A DNA stretch of 64,000 bases from Tsuneonella flava (GTDB lineage: Bacteria; Pseudomonadota; Alphaproteobacteria; Sphingomonadales; Sphingomonadaceae), in NCBI RefSeq assembly GCF_002870965.1, contig NZ_PHSO01000004.1, forward strand, positions 620,001 to 684,000, given 5' to 3'. Within the stretch, counting starts at the first letter, position 1. Every line of letters starts with the position of its first letter. The notes beneath the pieces were generated by a model. That model searched no databases, was not told where the DNA came from, and saw only the letters and a program-made list of their open reading frames with translations. Position numbers and translations under genes: made by a program. Below, one piece after another: positions 1 to 7,833 of the stretch.

Positions 1-399
1 GAAAACCTGATGGTCAACCAGGTGGAAAACTGGTCCTACTCGTCGAAGAACGTGCGGATACAGGTGCCGGTCGGCGTATCGTATAACTGCGATATCGCAC
101 TCGCGGAAAAACTGATGCTGGAAGCCGCGAAGAGCGTTCCGCGGGTTCTCAAGACCCCTCCGCCCGTCGTGTGGCTGGATGCCTATGGCGACAGTTCGGT
201 GAACTTCATCGTCCATTGCTGGATTTCCGACCCGGAAGAGGGCGTTGGCAATATCCGATCGCAAGTACTTAAAAACCTGTGGAATCTGCTGGCCGATAAC
301 GAGATCGAAATCCCCTTCCCACAACGCGACCTCAATTTGCGGGACAACGAACAGTTCCAGCAACTGGTGGCCGCCATCGCCCAGCGCGTCAAAGAATAG
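1..399 (+). CDS. MscS-family mechanosensitive channel, C-terminal part
   Basis: The open frame runs in from the left edge, so only the last 132 residues are seen. They begin with ENLMVNQVENWS, typical of the junction between the pore helix and the beta domain of MscS channels (a membrane-anchoring N-x-x-Asn-Trp-Ser motif), followed by the mixed alpha/beta cytoplasmic vestibule and an amphipathic C-terminus. MscS channels open under hypo-osmotic membrane tension and release solutes from the cytoplasm. The membrane helices lie outside the window, so the subfamily cannot be decided. The start given is the window edge, not a start codon. Confidence 0.85.
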   Translation, partial: ENLMVNQVENWSYSSKNVRIQVPVGVSYNCDIALAEKLMLEAAKSVPRVLKTPPPVVWLDAYGDSSVNFIVHCWISDPEEGVGNIRSQVLKNLWNLLADNEIEIPFPQRDLNLRDNEQFQQLVAAIAQRVKE

Positions 400-554
400 A
401 GCGCTCGCGCGCCTGCCATTCCGGTGGGGACGACGTTCAATGCTGGCATAGTTCCGCTTCGCGACCGGGTAACGGAGCTTTCAAAAACTTTGCTTGCCGA
501 CCGGACATGGTTTCTCGGTGGCGCGTATGACGCGACGCAGCCATTTGGCATTGC

Positions 555-1313
555 ATGGAAAAAATCGGCACAGTCTATCTCGTCGGCGCGGGGCCGGGTG
601 ATCCCGACCTGTTGACCTTGCGCGCTGCGCGGCTGATCGAACGGGCAGAGATTCTGGTGCACGACGGGCTGATCGAACCCGCCGTGCTCGCCCTCGCTCC
701 CGATAACGCGACACTGATATCGGTGGCCAAGCGGCGGGCGCATCACACGCTGCCTCAGGAGGATATCTGTGCCCTGCTGATCCGCGAAGCGCAGGCAGGC
801 CGCAATGTCGTGCGACTGAAAGGCGGCGATCCGTTCGTGTTCGGTCGCGGCGGTGAAGAGGCGGAGGCTTGCCGAGCCGCCGGGGTTCCGGTGTCTGTCG
901 TGCCCGGCATCAGCGCCGCCAACGGTGCCGCTGCGGCAACGCAGATCGCGCTGACCCATCGCGATGCCGCCAGCGTGGTCAGCTTCGTCGCGGGCCAGTG
1001 CAAGGGTCTATCCGATCAGGACTGGGCCGGGCTGGCGGGCAAAGGGCGCACGCTGGTGATTTATATGGGCGTGAAGACCGCGCCTGCCATCGCGGAAAAG
1101 CTGATGGGCGATGGTCTCGCCCCCGATATGCCGCTGGCCATTATCGAAAACGCCTGCCGCCCGCAGATGCGTGTGCTGCGCGGGCCGCTGGCGGCCCTGC
1201 CCGATCTGGTCGAAAGCGGACGGGTGCAAAGCCCGGCGCTGATCGTGATCGGGGAAGTCACCGCGCGCGAAGATAGCGCGCTCGCCACTCTCGCGCTGGA
1301 GGCGCAGCAATGA
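555..1313 (+). CDS. cobA: uroporphyrinogen-III C-methyltransferase (SUMT)
   Basis: A 252-residue single-domain SUMT. It transfers two methyl groups from S-adenosylmethionine to uroporphyrinogen III to give precorrin-2, here for the siroheme of the sulfite reductase two genes downstream. The glycine-rich SAM loop VGAGPGDPDLL is at residues 10-20, GGDPFVFGRGGEE at 90-102 and VPGISAA at 116-122, all family signatures. There is no CysG-type oxidase/ferrochelatase domain, so those steps must be encoded elsewhere. The stop overlaps the next start by four bases (ATGA), so the gene heads a translationally coupled cys operon. No strong ribosome site is visible before this ATG, but the first conserved strand begins right after it. 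Confidence 0.95.
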   Translation: MEKIGTVYLVGAGPGDPDLLTLRAARLIERAEILVHDGLIEPAVLALAPDNATLISVAKRRAHHTLPQEDICALLIREAQAGRNVVRLKGGDPFVFGRGGEEAEACRAAGVPVSVVPGISAANGAAAATQIALTHRDAASVVSFVAGQCKGLSDQDWAGLAGKGRTLVIYMGVKTAPAIAEKLMGDGLAPDMPLAIIENACRPQMRVLRGPLAALPDLVESGRVQSPALIVIGEVTAREDSALATLALEAQQ

Positions 1314-1609
1314 AAATCGTTACCGGAAACGACCTGAAAACCGGCGCAGTCACCTGGTGGACCGGCAGCGACTGGTCGATCCATGTCGACGATGCCGTCG
1401 ACGCGGGCGATCAGGCCGAAACCATCGCCGCGCGCGAAGAAGCGGCGCGCAACGTCAACTCCCCTTATGTGATCGAAGCAGTGACCGATGCCGACGGCAA
1501 AGTCCGCCCCGCCCACATCAAGGACCGTATTCGCGCGCTCGGCCCCACCGTGCGCCCCGACCTTACTCTCAAGCCGGCCGACCCCACTGCGGGCAACTGG
1601 GTGATCTGA
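1310..1609 (+). CDS. DUF2849 domain protein of the sulfite-reductase operon
   Basis: A 99-residue soluble protein matching DUF2849, a short alphaproteobacterial family found almost only next to the sulfite/nitrite reductase gene. No catalytic motif is visible. It overlaps cobA by four bases and cysI by one base (TGATG), so it is made stoichiometrically with the reductase. Family knowledge suggests an accessory role in sulfur assimilation, but its biochemical role is unknown to me; assembly of, or electron transfer to, the siroheme enzyme is only a guess from context. Confidence 0.9.
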   Translation: MKIVTGNDLKTGAVTWWTGSDWSIHVDDAVDAGDQAETIAAREEAARNVNSPYVIEAVTDADGKVRPAHIKDRIRALGPTVRPDLTLKPADPTAGNWVI

Positions 1610-3237
1610 TGTACAAATACGACCAATACGATCAGGCGATGGTGGATGCCCGCGTCGCGGAATTCCGCGATCAGGTGCGCCGCCGCGTCGAAGGCCGCAT
1701 TACCGAAGACCAGTTCAAGCCGCTGCGGCTGCAGAACGGGCTCTATCTCCAGCTCCACGCCTATATGCTGCGGGTGGCGGTGCCGTATGGCACGCTCAGT
1801 TCCGCGCAGATGCATGCGTTGGCCGATATCGCGGACAAGTACGACCGTGGATACGGGCACTTCACCACCCGGCAGAACATTCAGTATAACTGGATCAAGC
1901 TGGAGGATACGCCCGACATTCTCGCCGATCTGGCGAAAGTCGAAATGCACGCGATCCAGACCAGCGGCAATTGCATCCGCAATATCAGTTCGGATCATTA
2001 CGCGGGCGCCACCGCGGACGAACTGATCGATCCGCGCCCGTATGCCGAACTGCTGCGTCAATGGTCGAGCTTCCACCCGGAATTCCTCGCCCTGCCGCGC
2101 AAGTTCAAGATCTGCGTTATCGCCAGCGAGGCCGATCGCGCGGCGATGAAGTTGCACGATATCGGCATTCGCATCGTGAAAAACGACAGCGGAGAAATCG
2201 GCGCGGCATTCTATGTCGGCGGCGGCATGGGCCGCACACCGATGATCGCGCCATGCATCAACCCGTTCGTCCCGCTCGATCAACTGGTGACTTACTGCGA
2301 GGCGTGCCTGCGAGTTTACAACCGCTATGGCCGCCGCGACAACAAGTACAAGGCGCGGATCAAGATCCTCGTCCACGAACTCGGTGCTGCGGAATATACC
2401 CGGCAGGTGGAGGAAGAGTTCGCCCACCTGCTGACGCAGGATATCGAACCTCCGCTGGCCGAGCTGGAGCGTATCTCCACCTATTTCGCGTCACCCGCGT
2501 TCGAAACCGGGTTGAGCGATGATATCGACCGGTCGGACCCGGATTTCGCACTGTGGGTCGATACCAACACCGTGCCGCACAAGGCGCCGGGCTATGTCTC
2601 GGCCGTTATCAGCCTGAAGCCGGCTGGTGGCATTCCCGGCGATGCCAGTGCCGAACAGATGCACCTGATCGCTGACCTGACGAAGCAGTACAGCTTCGAC
2701 GAATGCAGGGTGACCCACACGCAGAACATCGTGCTGCCTCACGTGAAGAAGGCCGATCTCCACGCGCTCTGGACCTCCTTGGAGGCGGCCGGGCTTGGCG
2801 CTGCCAACCTCGACCGCATAGGCGATATCATCGCCTGCCCCGGCCTCGATTATTGCAGCCTTGCCAATGCCCGCTCCATCCCGGTGGCACAGAAAATTTC
2901 CGAACGCCTGTCACCCAGATCGGCGGAACTGGGCGAACTGAAAGTGAAGATCAGCGGCTGCATCAACGCCTGCGGCCACCATCACGCCGGCCATATCGGT
3001 GTGCTGGGCGTCGATAAGAAGGGGGTTGAAAACTACCAGCTCCTGCTCGGTGGAAGCGAGGCTGACGATACCTCGCTCGGCAAAATCACCGGCCCTGGCT
3101 TCGACGAAGCGGGAATTGTCGATGCCGTGGAAAAGGCCACCGAAGTGTATCTGGCGCAACGCACCGACGGCGAACGCTTCCTCGACACATACCGCCGCAT
3201 TGGCATCAACCCTTTCAAAGAGGCGCTTTATGGCTGA
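1609..3237 (+). CDS. cysI: ferredoxin-type sulfite (nitrite) reductase, siroheme/4Fe-4S
   Basis: A 542-residue assimilatory reductase that takes sulfite to sulfide with six electrons. The cluster/siroheme ligands are Cys410, Cys416, Cys451 and Cys455 (CPGLDYC and CINAC), and the two-fold repeated ferredoxin-like halves (FTTRQNIQ near residue 85; THTQNIV near 365) are both present. The start ATG at 1609 overlaps the DUF2849 stop; the reading frame is open upstream, but the conserved protein begins here. No cysJ flavoprotein is adjacent, so a ferredoxin is the probable donor. It overlaps the DUF934 gene by eight bases. Confidence 0.93.
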   Translation: MYKYDQYDQAMVDARVAEFRDQVRRRVEGRITEDQFKPLRLQNGLYLQLHAYMLRVAVPYGTLSSAQMHALADIADKYDRGYGHFTTRQNIQYNWIKLEDTPDILADLAKVEMHAIQTSGNCIRNISSDHYAGATADELIDPRPYAELLRQWSSFHPEFLALPRKFKICVIASEADRAAMKLHDIGIRIVKNDSGEIGAAFYVGGGMGRTPMIAPCINPFVPLDQLVTYCEACLRVYNRYGRRDNKYKARIKILVHELGAAEYTRQVEEEFAHLLTQDIEPPLAELERISTYFASPAFETGLSDDIDRSDPDFALWVDTNTVPHKAPGYVSAVISLKPAGGIPGDASAEQMHLIADLTKQYSFDECRVTHTQNIVLPHVKKADLHALWTSLEAAGLGAANLDRIGDIIACPGLDYCSLANARSIPVAQKISERLSPRSAELGELKVKISGCINACGHHHAGHIGVLGVDKKGVENYQLLLGGSEADDTSLGKITGPGFDEAGIVDAVEKATEVYLAQRTDGERFLDTYRRIGINPFKEALYG

Positions 3238-3655
3238 TCTGCTCCGTTTTCGCGATGACGAGCCGGTCGATCACCCGGCGGTGACGGTCGATGCCTATCT
3301 CGAACAAAGCAATGCCGCCGCTGTGCGGATCGAACCGGGCGACGATGCCCGCGCATTGATCCCGCATCTGGACGGGTTGCGACTGGTCGAAGTCAATTTC
3401 CCCGCCTTCACCGACGGGCGCGGCTATTCCGCGGCACGTATCCTGCGCGAAGCGGGCTATACCGGCGAAATGCGCGCGGTGGGCGATGTGCTGATCGATC
3501 AGCTTTCGGCCATGCGCCGCTGCGGGTTCGATGCGTTCGAGCCCGACAAACCGCTCGATCCCGAAGAAGCGAAAGCCGCGCTCGCAACCTGGCCGCAAGT
3601 CTATCAGACCGCCGCCGACGGACGCGCGCCGATCTGGAAACTGCGTCATGGCTGA
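3230..3655 (+). CDS. DUF934 domain protein of the sulfur-assimilation operon
   Basis: A 141-residue protein of the DUF934 family, which almost always sits between cysI and cysH in proteobacteria. The core around residues 50-100 (the VNFPAF and GRGYSAARILRE motifs, then GDVLIDQL) is the conserved family block. The start at 3230 is inside the end of cysI (ATGGCTGA overlap), and its stop overlaps the cysH start by eight bases, so coupling is strong on both sides. The molecular function is not established; a role in the reductase system is inferred from the constant neighbourhood. Confidence 0.9.
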   Translation: MADLLRFRDDEPVDHPAVTVDAYLEQSNAAAVRIEPGDDARALIPHLDGLRLVEVNFPAFTDGRGYSAARILREAGYTGEMRAVGDVLIDQLSAMRRCGFDAFEPDKPLDPEEAKAALATWPQVYQTAADGRAPIWKLRHG

Positions 3656-4448
3656 AGCCGATCCCATCCGCCTGCGCGACCGGATCGACACAGGTGCGCG
3701 CTATACCGATGACGATGCGATCACGCTCAACCGCCGGTTTCGCGGCGCGGATACCCGCGCGTTGCTCGATGCCGTACTCAACGAAGGGATCGCCGGGCGG
3801 GTTGCCGCGGTTTCCAGCTTCGGCGCGGAAAGCGCGGTGCTGTTGCATCAGGTGGCGCAAGTCGCGCCCAACACACCGGTGCTGTTCCTCGACACAGGCA
3901 AGCATTTCCCCGAAACGATTGCCTATCGCGATGAACTGGTCGCGCGCCTCGGGCTGACCAATCTGGTTATTCTGGAACCCGATCCGGCTGAACTTGCCGC
4001 CAAAGACGAGACGGGCCTGCGCTGGTCTTACGATCCCGACGGGTGCTGCGAAATCCGCAAAGTCCGCCCGCTGGAAAAAACGCTGGCGCGGTTCGATGCC
4101 TCGCTGACCGGGCGCAAGGCCTTTCAGTCGAGCACCCGCGCGATGCTGCCACGGTTCGAAATCGATACTGCCGATACGCTGGGGCGGCTGAAGATCAATC
4201 CGCTGATCGACTGGCAGGCCGATGCGCTGGCTGCTTATATCGCGGAGCATGACTTGCCGCCGCATCCGCTGGTGGCGCAGGGTTATCCCTCCATCGGTTG
4301 TTCCCCCTGCACCAGCAAAGTCGCGCCGGGCGAAGACCCGCGTTCGGGCCGCTGGAAGGGTTGGGACAAGACCGAATGCGGCATCCACTCGCCCGCGCAG
4401 CCTGATAGCGATGGCGATCTCCCTCCGGGTTACGAACCGGCATTCTGA
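3648..4448 (+). CDS. cysH: adenylyl-sulfate (APS/PAPS) reductase
   Basis: A 266-residue thioredoxin-dependent reductase of activated sulfate. It has the PP-loop region SSFGAESAVLLH (about 54-65), the C-terminal catalytic ECGIH with Cys244, and the extra pairs Cys133-Cys134 and Cys218-x2-Cys221. That CC/CxxC set is the 4Fe-4S ligand pattern of APS reductases, so the preferred substrate is probably APS rather than PAPS; this last point is inferred from motif only. It is the last gene of the operon, converging with the nuclease gene 28 bases away. Confidence 0.93.
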   Translation: MAEADPIRLRDRIDTGARYTDDDAITLNRRFRGADTRALLDAVLNEGIAGRVAAVSSFGAESAVLLHQVAQVAPNTPVLFLDTGKHFPETIAYRDELVARLGLTNLVILEPDPAELAAKDETGLRWSYDPDGCCEIRKVRPLEKTLARFDASLTGRKAFQSSTRAMLPRFEIDTADTLGRLKINPLIDWQADALAAYIAEHDLPPHPLVAQGYPSIGCSPCTSKVAPGEDPRSGRWKGWDKTECGIHSPAQPDSDGDLPPGYEPAF

Positions 4449-4476
4449 TCGCGCCATTCAGTCCTGATGAAACCAA

Positions 4477-5154
4477 TCAGCGCCGCCTGCGATAGGGTTC
4501 GCAGGCGATGCCATCGTTGTCGCCATCCATTTCCGGGCGATACCCCGGTTGCCCGCGATAAATCGGCGCGGCACCGGCAGCCCGTGCCTCGCGGCAATTG
4601 CGATAATAGACCTGCGATCGTGCCGGACGCTCTGCCGCGACGGGCGCGCGCGGTTTGGGCGGCGCAAACTCCTTCGCGTGCGCGGCGCGATAATCCGCCG
4701 GGGTCTGGAATTCCGACCCCCAGATGCCTGCCTTCATCGCCTTCGCGCCTGCTTCGGGTGCGGTGTAAGCATCGCTGAACTGCCGCAGTGCAATCGCCAG
4801 CCCGGCCCGCACCATCGTTTCGCTCAGATCGCGATTGCCGACGGTGCACTTCGCCACCATCCGGCCGTATCGGTCGATAGAGATTTGTTGGCAGGATACT
4901 TCCTTGCCATCGATCAGGTGCGCCAGCACCGCAGTCGCTTCCTGTCCGCACGCCCATGTCTCACCCGCCCGCGCGCAGGTCTGCGATTTTTCCGGCGCGT
5001 CGATGCCGAACAGGCGCACGCGGGCGCCGGTCATTGCCAAAGTATCCCCGTCGACCGCCGTCGCCGGGCCACGGATAACAGCCGCCTCCGCCAGCGAAGA
5101 CCAGCCAAGCGACAAGCTAACGAACAACAGCAGGGCACGCGAATAACTCATCAA
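4477..5154 (-). CDS. secreted staphylococcal-nuclease-like protein with Excalibur domain
   Basis: 225 residues. A signal peptide occupies about residues 1-24 (hydrophobic stretch ending SLAEAA). The SNase fold follows with RVRLFGIDAPE at 45-55 and DRYGRMVAKC at 94-103, carrying the catalytic arginines and aspartates of thermonucleases. The C-terminal 40 residues are an Excalibur calcium-binding domain (YYRNCREARAAG, then DGDNDGIACE). The product is predicted to be an exported calcium-dependent nuclease. Its physiological target is unknown. Confidence 0.88.
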   Translation of the reverse strand: MMSYSRALLLFVSLSLGWSSLAEAAVIRGPATAVDGDTLAMTGARVRLFGIDAPEKSQTCARAGETWACGQEATAVLAHLIDGKEVSCQQISIDRYGRMVAKCTVGNRDLSETMVRAGLAIALRQFSDAYTAPEAGAKAMKAGIWGSEFQTPADYRAAHAKEFAPPKPRAPVAAERPARSQVYYRNCREARAAGAAPIYRGQPGYRPEMDGDNDGIACEPYRRRR

Positions 5155-5188
5155 GCCGAGTTATCGCGGCGGTCTTAATTATCGGTTT

Positions 5189-5215
5189 GCAGCCCCAGTT
5201 GGGGAATGGGGCTGC
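5189..5215. terminator. hairpin between pgsA and the nuclease gene
   Basis: A perfect 9-bp inverted repeat, GCAGCCCCA / TGGGGCTGC (5189-5197 and 5207-5215), with a 9-base loop. It lies 35 bases upstream of the nuclease start and 160 bases after pgsA, both on the minus strand. There is no proper T-tract on either side, so it may be a weak terminator of pgsA transcripts or a regulatory hairpin in the nuclease leader. Confidence 0.35.
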
Positions 5216-5373
5216 CTGCTTTCCTACAGGCCTGCGATTATGCCACTAATCATCGCATGAACCTGCCCCAATCCCTTGGTATTTCTTATGAAAACGACCC
5301 ATGGAGAAGGCGGGTTTTTCTTCTTCTGGACAGTGTAACATGTGGTCCATGTCTCCGCCCGAACGGACGAGAA

Positions 5374-5982
5374 TCAGTCCATGTGTTTGAGGCCAACGCG
5401 CAGGTAATCCCACCCGGTAATCAGAGTCAGGACGGCAGCCGCCCACAGGCAGGTCAGGCCGGTCAGGTGGATCCAGTTGTTCGCCAGCGTGCCGCAATTG
5501 TCGTACACCGAATGGCACGGCGGCCCGTTGACCGCGCCACCAAGGATCAGGGCACCCAGGCTGATGAGCTGGAACGTCGTCTTCCACTTGGCAAGCTTCG
5601 ACACCGGAATCGACACCTGAGTTCCCCCGAGAAATTCGCGCAGACCGGATACGGCAATTTCACGGATCAGGATAATCAGCCCGGCAATCACGTGCAGATC
5701 GCCAACATACGGCCCGCGCATATAGCCTTGCGCTGCCAGCACCAGAATGACCGCAGCCACCATGATCTTGTCCGCAATCGGATCGAGAAAGATGCCCAGC
5801 TTGCTGACAGTACCCTGCGCCCGCGCCAGATAGCCATCGAGATAATCGGTAAAGGCAATGATGCAGTACACCACAAAGCCCAAGGCATAGCCAAAGTGCC
5901 AGTCCGGCCACCACAGCAGGAACGCCAGCAGCGGCACCGCGAGAATGCGCGACAACGTGAGGATGTTGGGCAGCGTAAGCAT
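5374..5982 (-). CDS. pgsA: CDP-diacylglycerol-glycerol-3-phosphate 3-phosphatidyltransferase
   Basis: A 202-residue integral membrane enzyme that makes phosphatidylglycerophosphate, the committed step to phosphatidylglycerol and cardiolipin. The CDP-alcohol phosphotransferase signature is complete: Asp49-Gly50, Ala53-Arg54, Gly63, Asp67 and Asp71. About five hydrophobic segments are visible, as usual for the family. The gene is divergent from the MFS carrier across roughly 150 bases. Confidence 0.93.
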   Translation of the reverse strand: MLTLPNILTLSRILAVPLLAFLLWWPDWHFGYALGFVVYCIIAFTDYLDGYLARAQGTVSKLGIFLDPIADKIMVAAVILVLAAQGYMRGPYVGDLHVIAGLIILIREIAVSGLREFLGGTQVSIPVSKLAKWKTTFQLISLGALILGGAVNGPPCHSVYDNCGTLANNWIHLTGLTCLWAAAVLTLITGWDYLRVGLKHMD

Positions 5983-6130
5983 CGGCGCGATCGGTTCCCC
6001 CTTACCAGTTACCTCGCCCTAGCTGAATGTCGGGCCGGGAAAAACCCACCTTCGCCCCCACCTTTGCCCTTGTCCGGCTCGTGTCATCGGCTAGAGCCGC
6101 AAACGACCACGGAAGCAACCGGCAGGATCG

Positions 6131-7504
6131 ATGACAGTTTCGACACATCTCGTGCGTACGCGGCGGTTCCTGCCGTTGTTCGTGACCCAGTTGCTCAATG
6201 CCTTCAACGACAACCTGTTCAAGACCGCGATGGTCCTGTTCGTGGTCTATTCGCTGTACTCCTCCCCCGAAGCGGAGGGGATGTTCTCAGCAGTGGCATC
6301 GGCGCTGTTCATCCTGCCGTTCTTCCTGTTTTCCGCATTGGCGGGGCAACTGGCCGATATGCGCGACAAAGCGCGGATCATCCGCATGGTGAAGGCGGCG
6401 GAAATCGCGATCATGCTGGTGGGCGGGCTCGGCCTCGCTATCGCCTGGCAGGATGTGGAGTGCGGCAAGGCAGCCTCGGCGGCCGGCGTGCAGTGCTTTG
6501 TCGCGCCGCATCCCTTTGTCGCATCGCTCTCGATCCCGCTGATGCTGACTGCGCTGTTCGCGATGGGGGTGCATTCGACTTTCTTCGGCCCGATCAAATA
6601 CGCGATCCTGCCGCAGCATCTGAAAGACAACGAAGTGCTGGCGGGCACCGGACTGGTCGAGGCGGGCACTTATATCGCAATCCTGTTCGGCACGATTCTG
6701 GCGGGCTGGATACCGGTGGAAGCGGCCGCGGCGGGCGTCGTGCTGACGGCAATGGTCGGCTATATGGTATCGCGCAAGGTGCCTGCTGCCCCGGCGCAGG
6801 GTGCTGTCGAACCGCTCGATTTCCACCTGATCCGCAGTTCGGTATCGCTGGTGCGCCAGACTATGCACGATCGGCGCGTATTCCTCGCGATCATGGCGAT
6901 CAGCTTTTTCTGGACCATCGGCGCGGTCCTGTTCATCGTCTTCCCGCCTCTGGCCAAGAATGTGCTGACCGCCAGCAAGGAAGTGGCCAGCCTGTTCCTG
7001 GTGATCTTCTCGGTCGGGGTGGCAATCGGCTCGGTATCGGTCAACGCGCTGCTCAAGGGCAAAGTGTCTGCACGTTACTCCCCGGCGTCGGTGATCGTTA
7101 TGGGGCTGTTCGTGCTGGCGTTCTTCTTCGTCTGCGAAGCATGGACTCCGGAACCGCCGGGCACACTGATGGACGTCCCCACCTTCGTCACCCATTCGAT
7201 GGCAGTGCCACTGCTGCTGTGCCTGCTGGGCATTGCGATTGCCGGGGGCATGTTCGTGGTGCCGCTTTATGCGTTTCTGACCACTTTCGTCCCCAAGACT
7301 CAGACCGCGCGTACCATCGCGGCGAACAACATAGTCAATTCAGGAGCAATGGTGGTGGGATCGCTGCTGGCCACGGGCTTGAGCGCAGCCGGACTGGACA
7401 TCCTGCACCATCTGCTGCTGGCCGCGGCGATGTGTATCTATTCGGCCTGGCTGGGCTGGAAACTGTACAAGGCGGAACAGCCGCCGATCGATGCAACGGC
7501 CTGA
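6131..7504 (+). CDS. MFS transporter, LplT-like (lysophospholipid carrier type)
   Basis: A 457-residue major facilitator with about twelve membrane segments. The opening QLLNAFNDNLFKTA (residues 21-34) is the hallmark of the LplT/Aas carrier group that flips lysophospholipids inward for re-acylation. In many bacteria this domain is fused to an acyltransferase and an acyl-ACP synthetase; here the protein ends after the MFS part, and no acyltransferase is adjacent. The divergent pgsA also works on phospholipids, which fits, but the substrate is inferred from family only. Confidence 0.8.
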   Translation: MTVSTHLVRTRRFLPLFVTQLLNAFNDNLFKTAMVLFVVYSLYSSPEAEGMFSAVASALFILPFFLFSALAGQLADMRDKARIIRMVKAAEIAIMLVGGLGLAIAWQDVECGKAASAAGVQCFVAPHPFVASLSIPLMLTALFAMGVHSTFFGPIKYAILPQHLKDNEVLAGTGLVEAGTYIAILFGTILAGWIPVEAAAAGVVLTAMVGYMVSRKVPAAPAQGAVEPLDFHLIRSSVSLVRQTMHDRRVFLAIMAISFFWTIGAVLFIVFPPLAKNVLTASKEVASLFLVIFSVGVAIGSVSVNALLKGKVSARYSPASVIVMGLFVLAFFFVCEAWTPEPPGTLMDVPTFVTHSMAVPLLLCLLGIAIAGGMFVVPLYAFLTTFVPKTQTARTIAANNIVNSGAMVVGSLLATGLSAAGLDILHHLLLAAAMCIYSAWLGWKLYKAEQPPIDATA

Positions 7505-7515
7505 AGGCGACCCGC

Positions 7516-7725
7516 TTACATGAAGAAGACGAGCACCATCGCAAAACAGGCGAGATAGGTGGCTCCGAACGTGCTGACATCTCCGCGTGTCAGCGCCCAA
7601 CTCTCAGTCCGGTTCAATCGCACCGGGTCCGGTTCGATTTGCCTGAAGACATGCGGTGGCAGGCTGGCCCGGAACGGGTGCCGTGCGAAATCGCTGGTCA
7701 GGACAAGAGAGCGCCGCTTCATCAT
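7516..7725 (-). CDS. small hypothetical protein with C-terminal membrane segment
   Basis: 69 residues, Arg-rich in the first half, ending in a hydrophobic stretch (FGATYLACFAMVLVFFM, residues 53-69) that could be a C-terminal membrane anchor. It converges with the MFS gene, 11 bases apart. No strong ribosome site is seen before the two adjacent ATG codons. The composition looks like a real short membrane protein rather than a shadow frame, because nothing else codes here; the function is unknown. Confidence 0.5.
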   Translation of the reverse strand: MMKRRSLVLTSDFARHPFRASLPPHVFRQIEPDPVRLNRTESWALTRGDVSTFGATYLACFAMVLVFFM

Positions 7726-7833
7726 GCTGTCTTAACTAAATGGTAACCATATCGCTCCCGTAAATTCAACGGTGTCGCGAGTTGGGACATTAGCCCGATT
7801 GCCCGACCCCGCACCCCTCGCTAAACCCGGATC

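Noticed and set aside
5246-5587. A minus-strand frame running past the end of pgsA
   Set aside because: Most of it is a pgsA shadow; the free tail could encode about 34 residues but the spacing from a possible ribosome site is too short.
5206-7746. An 846-codon open frame on the plus strand
   Set aside because: It runs antisense to pgsA and out of frame over the MFS gene; the translation is Arg/Gln/His-rich shadow sequence typical of GC-rich DNA.
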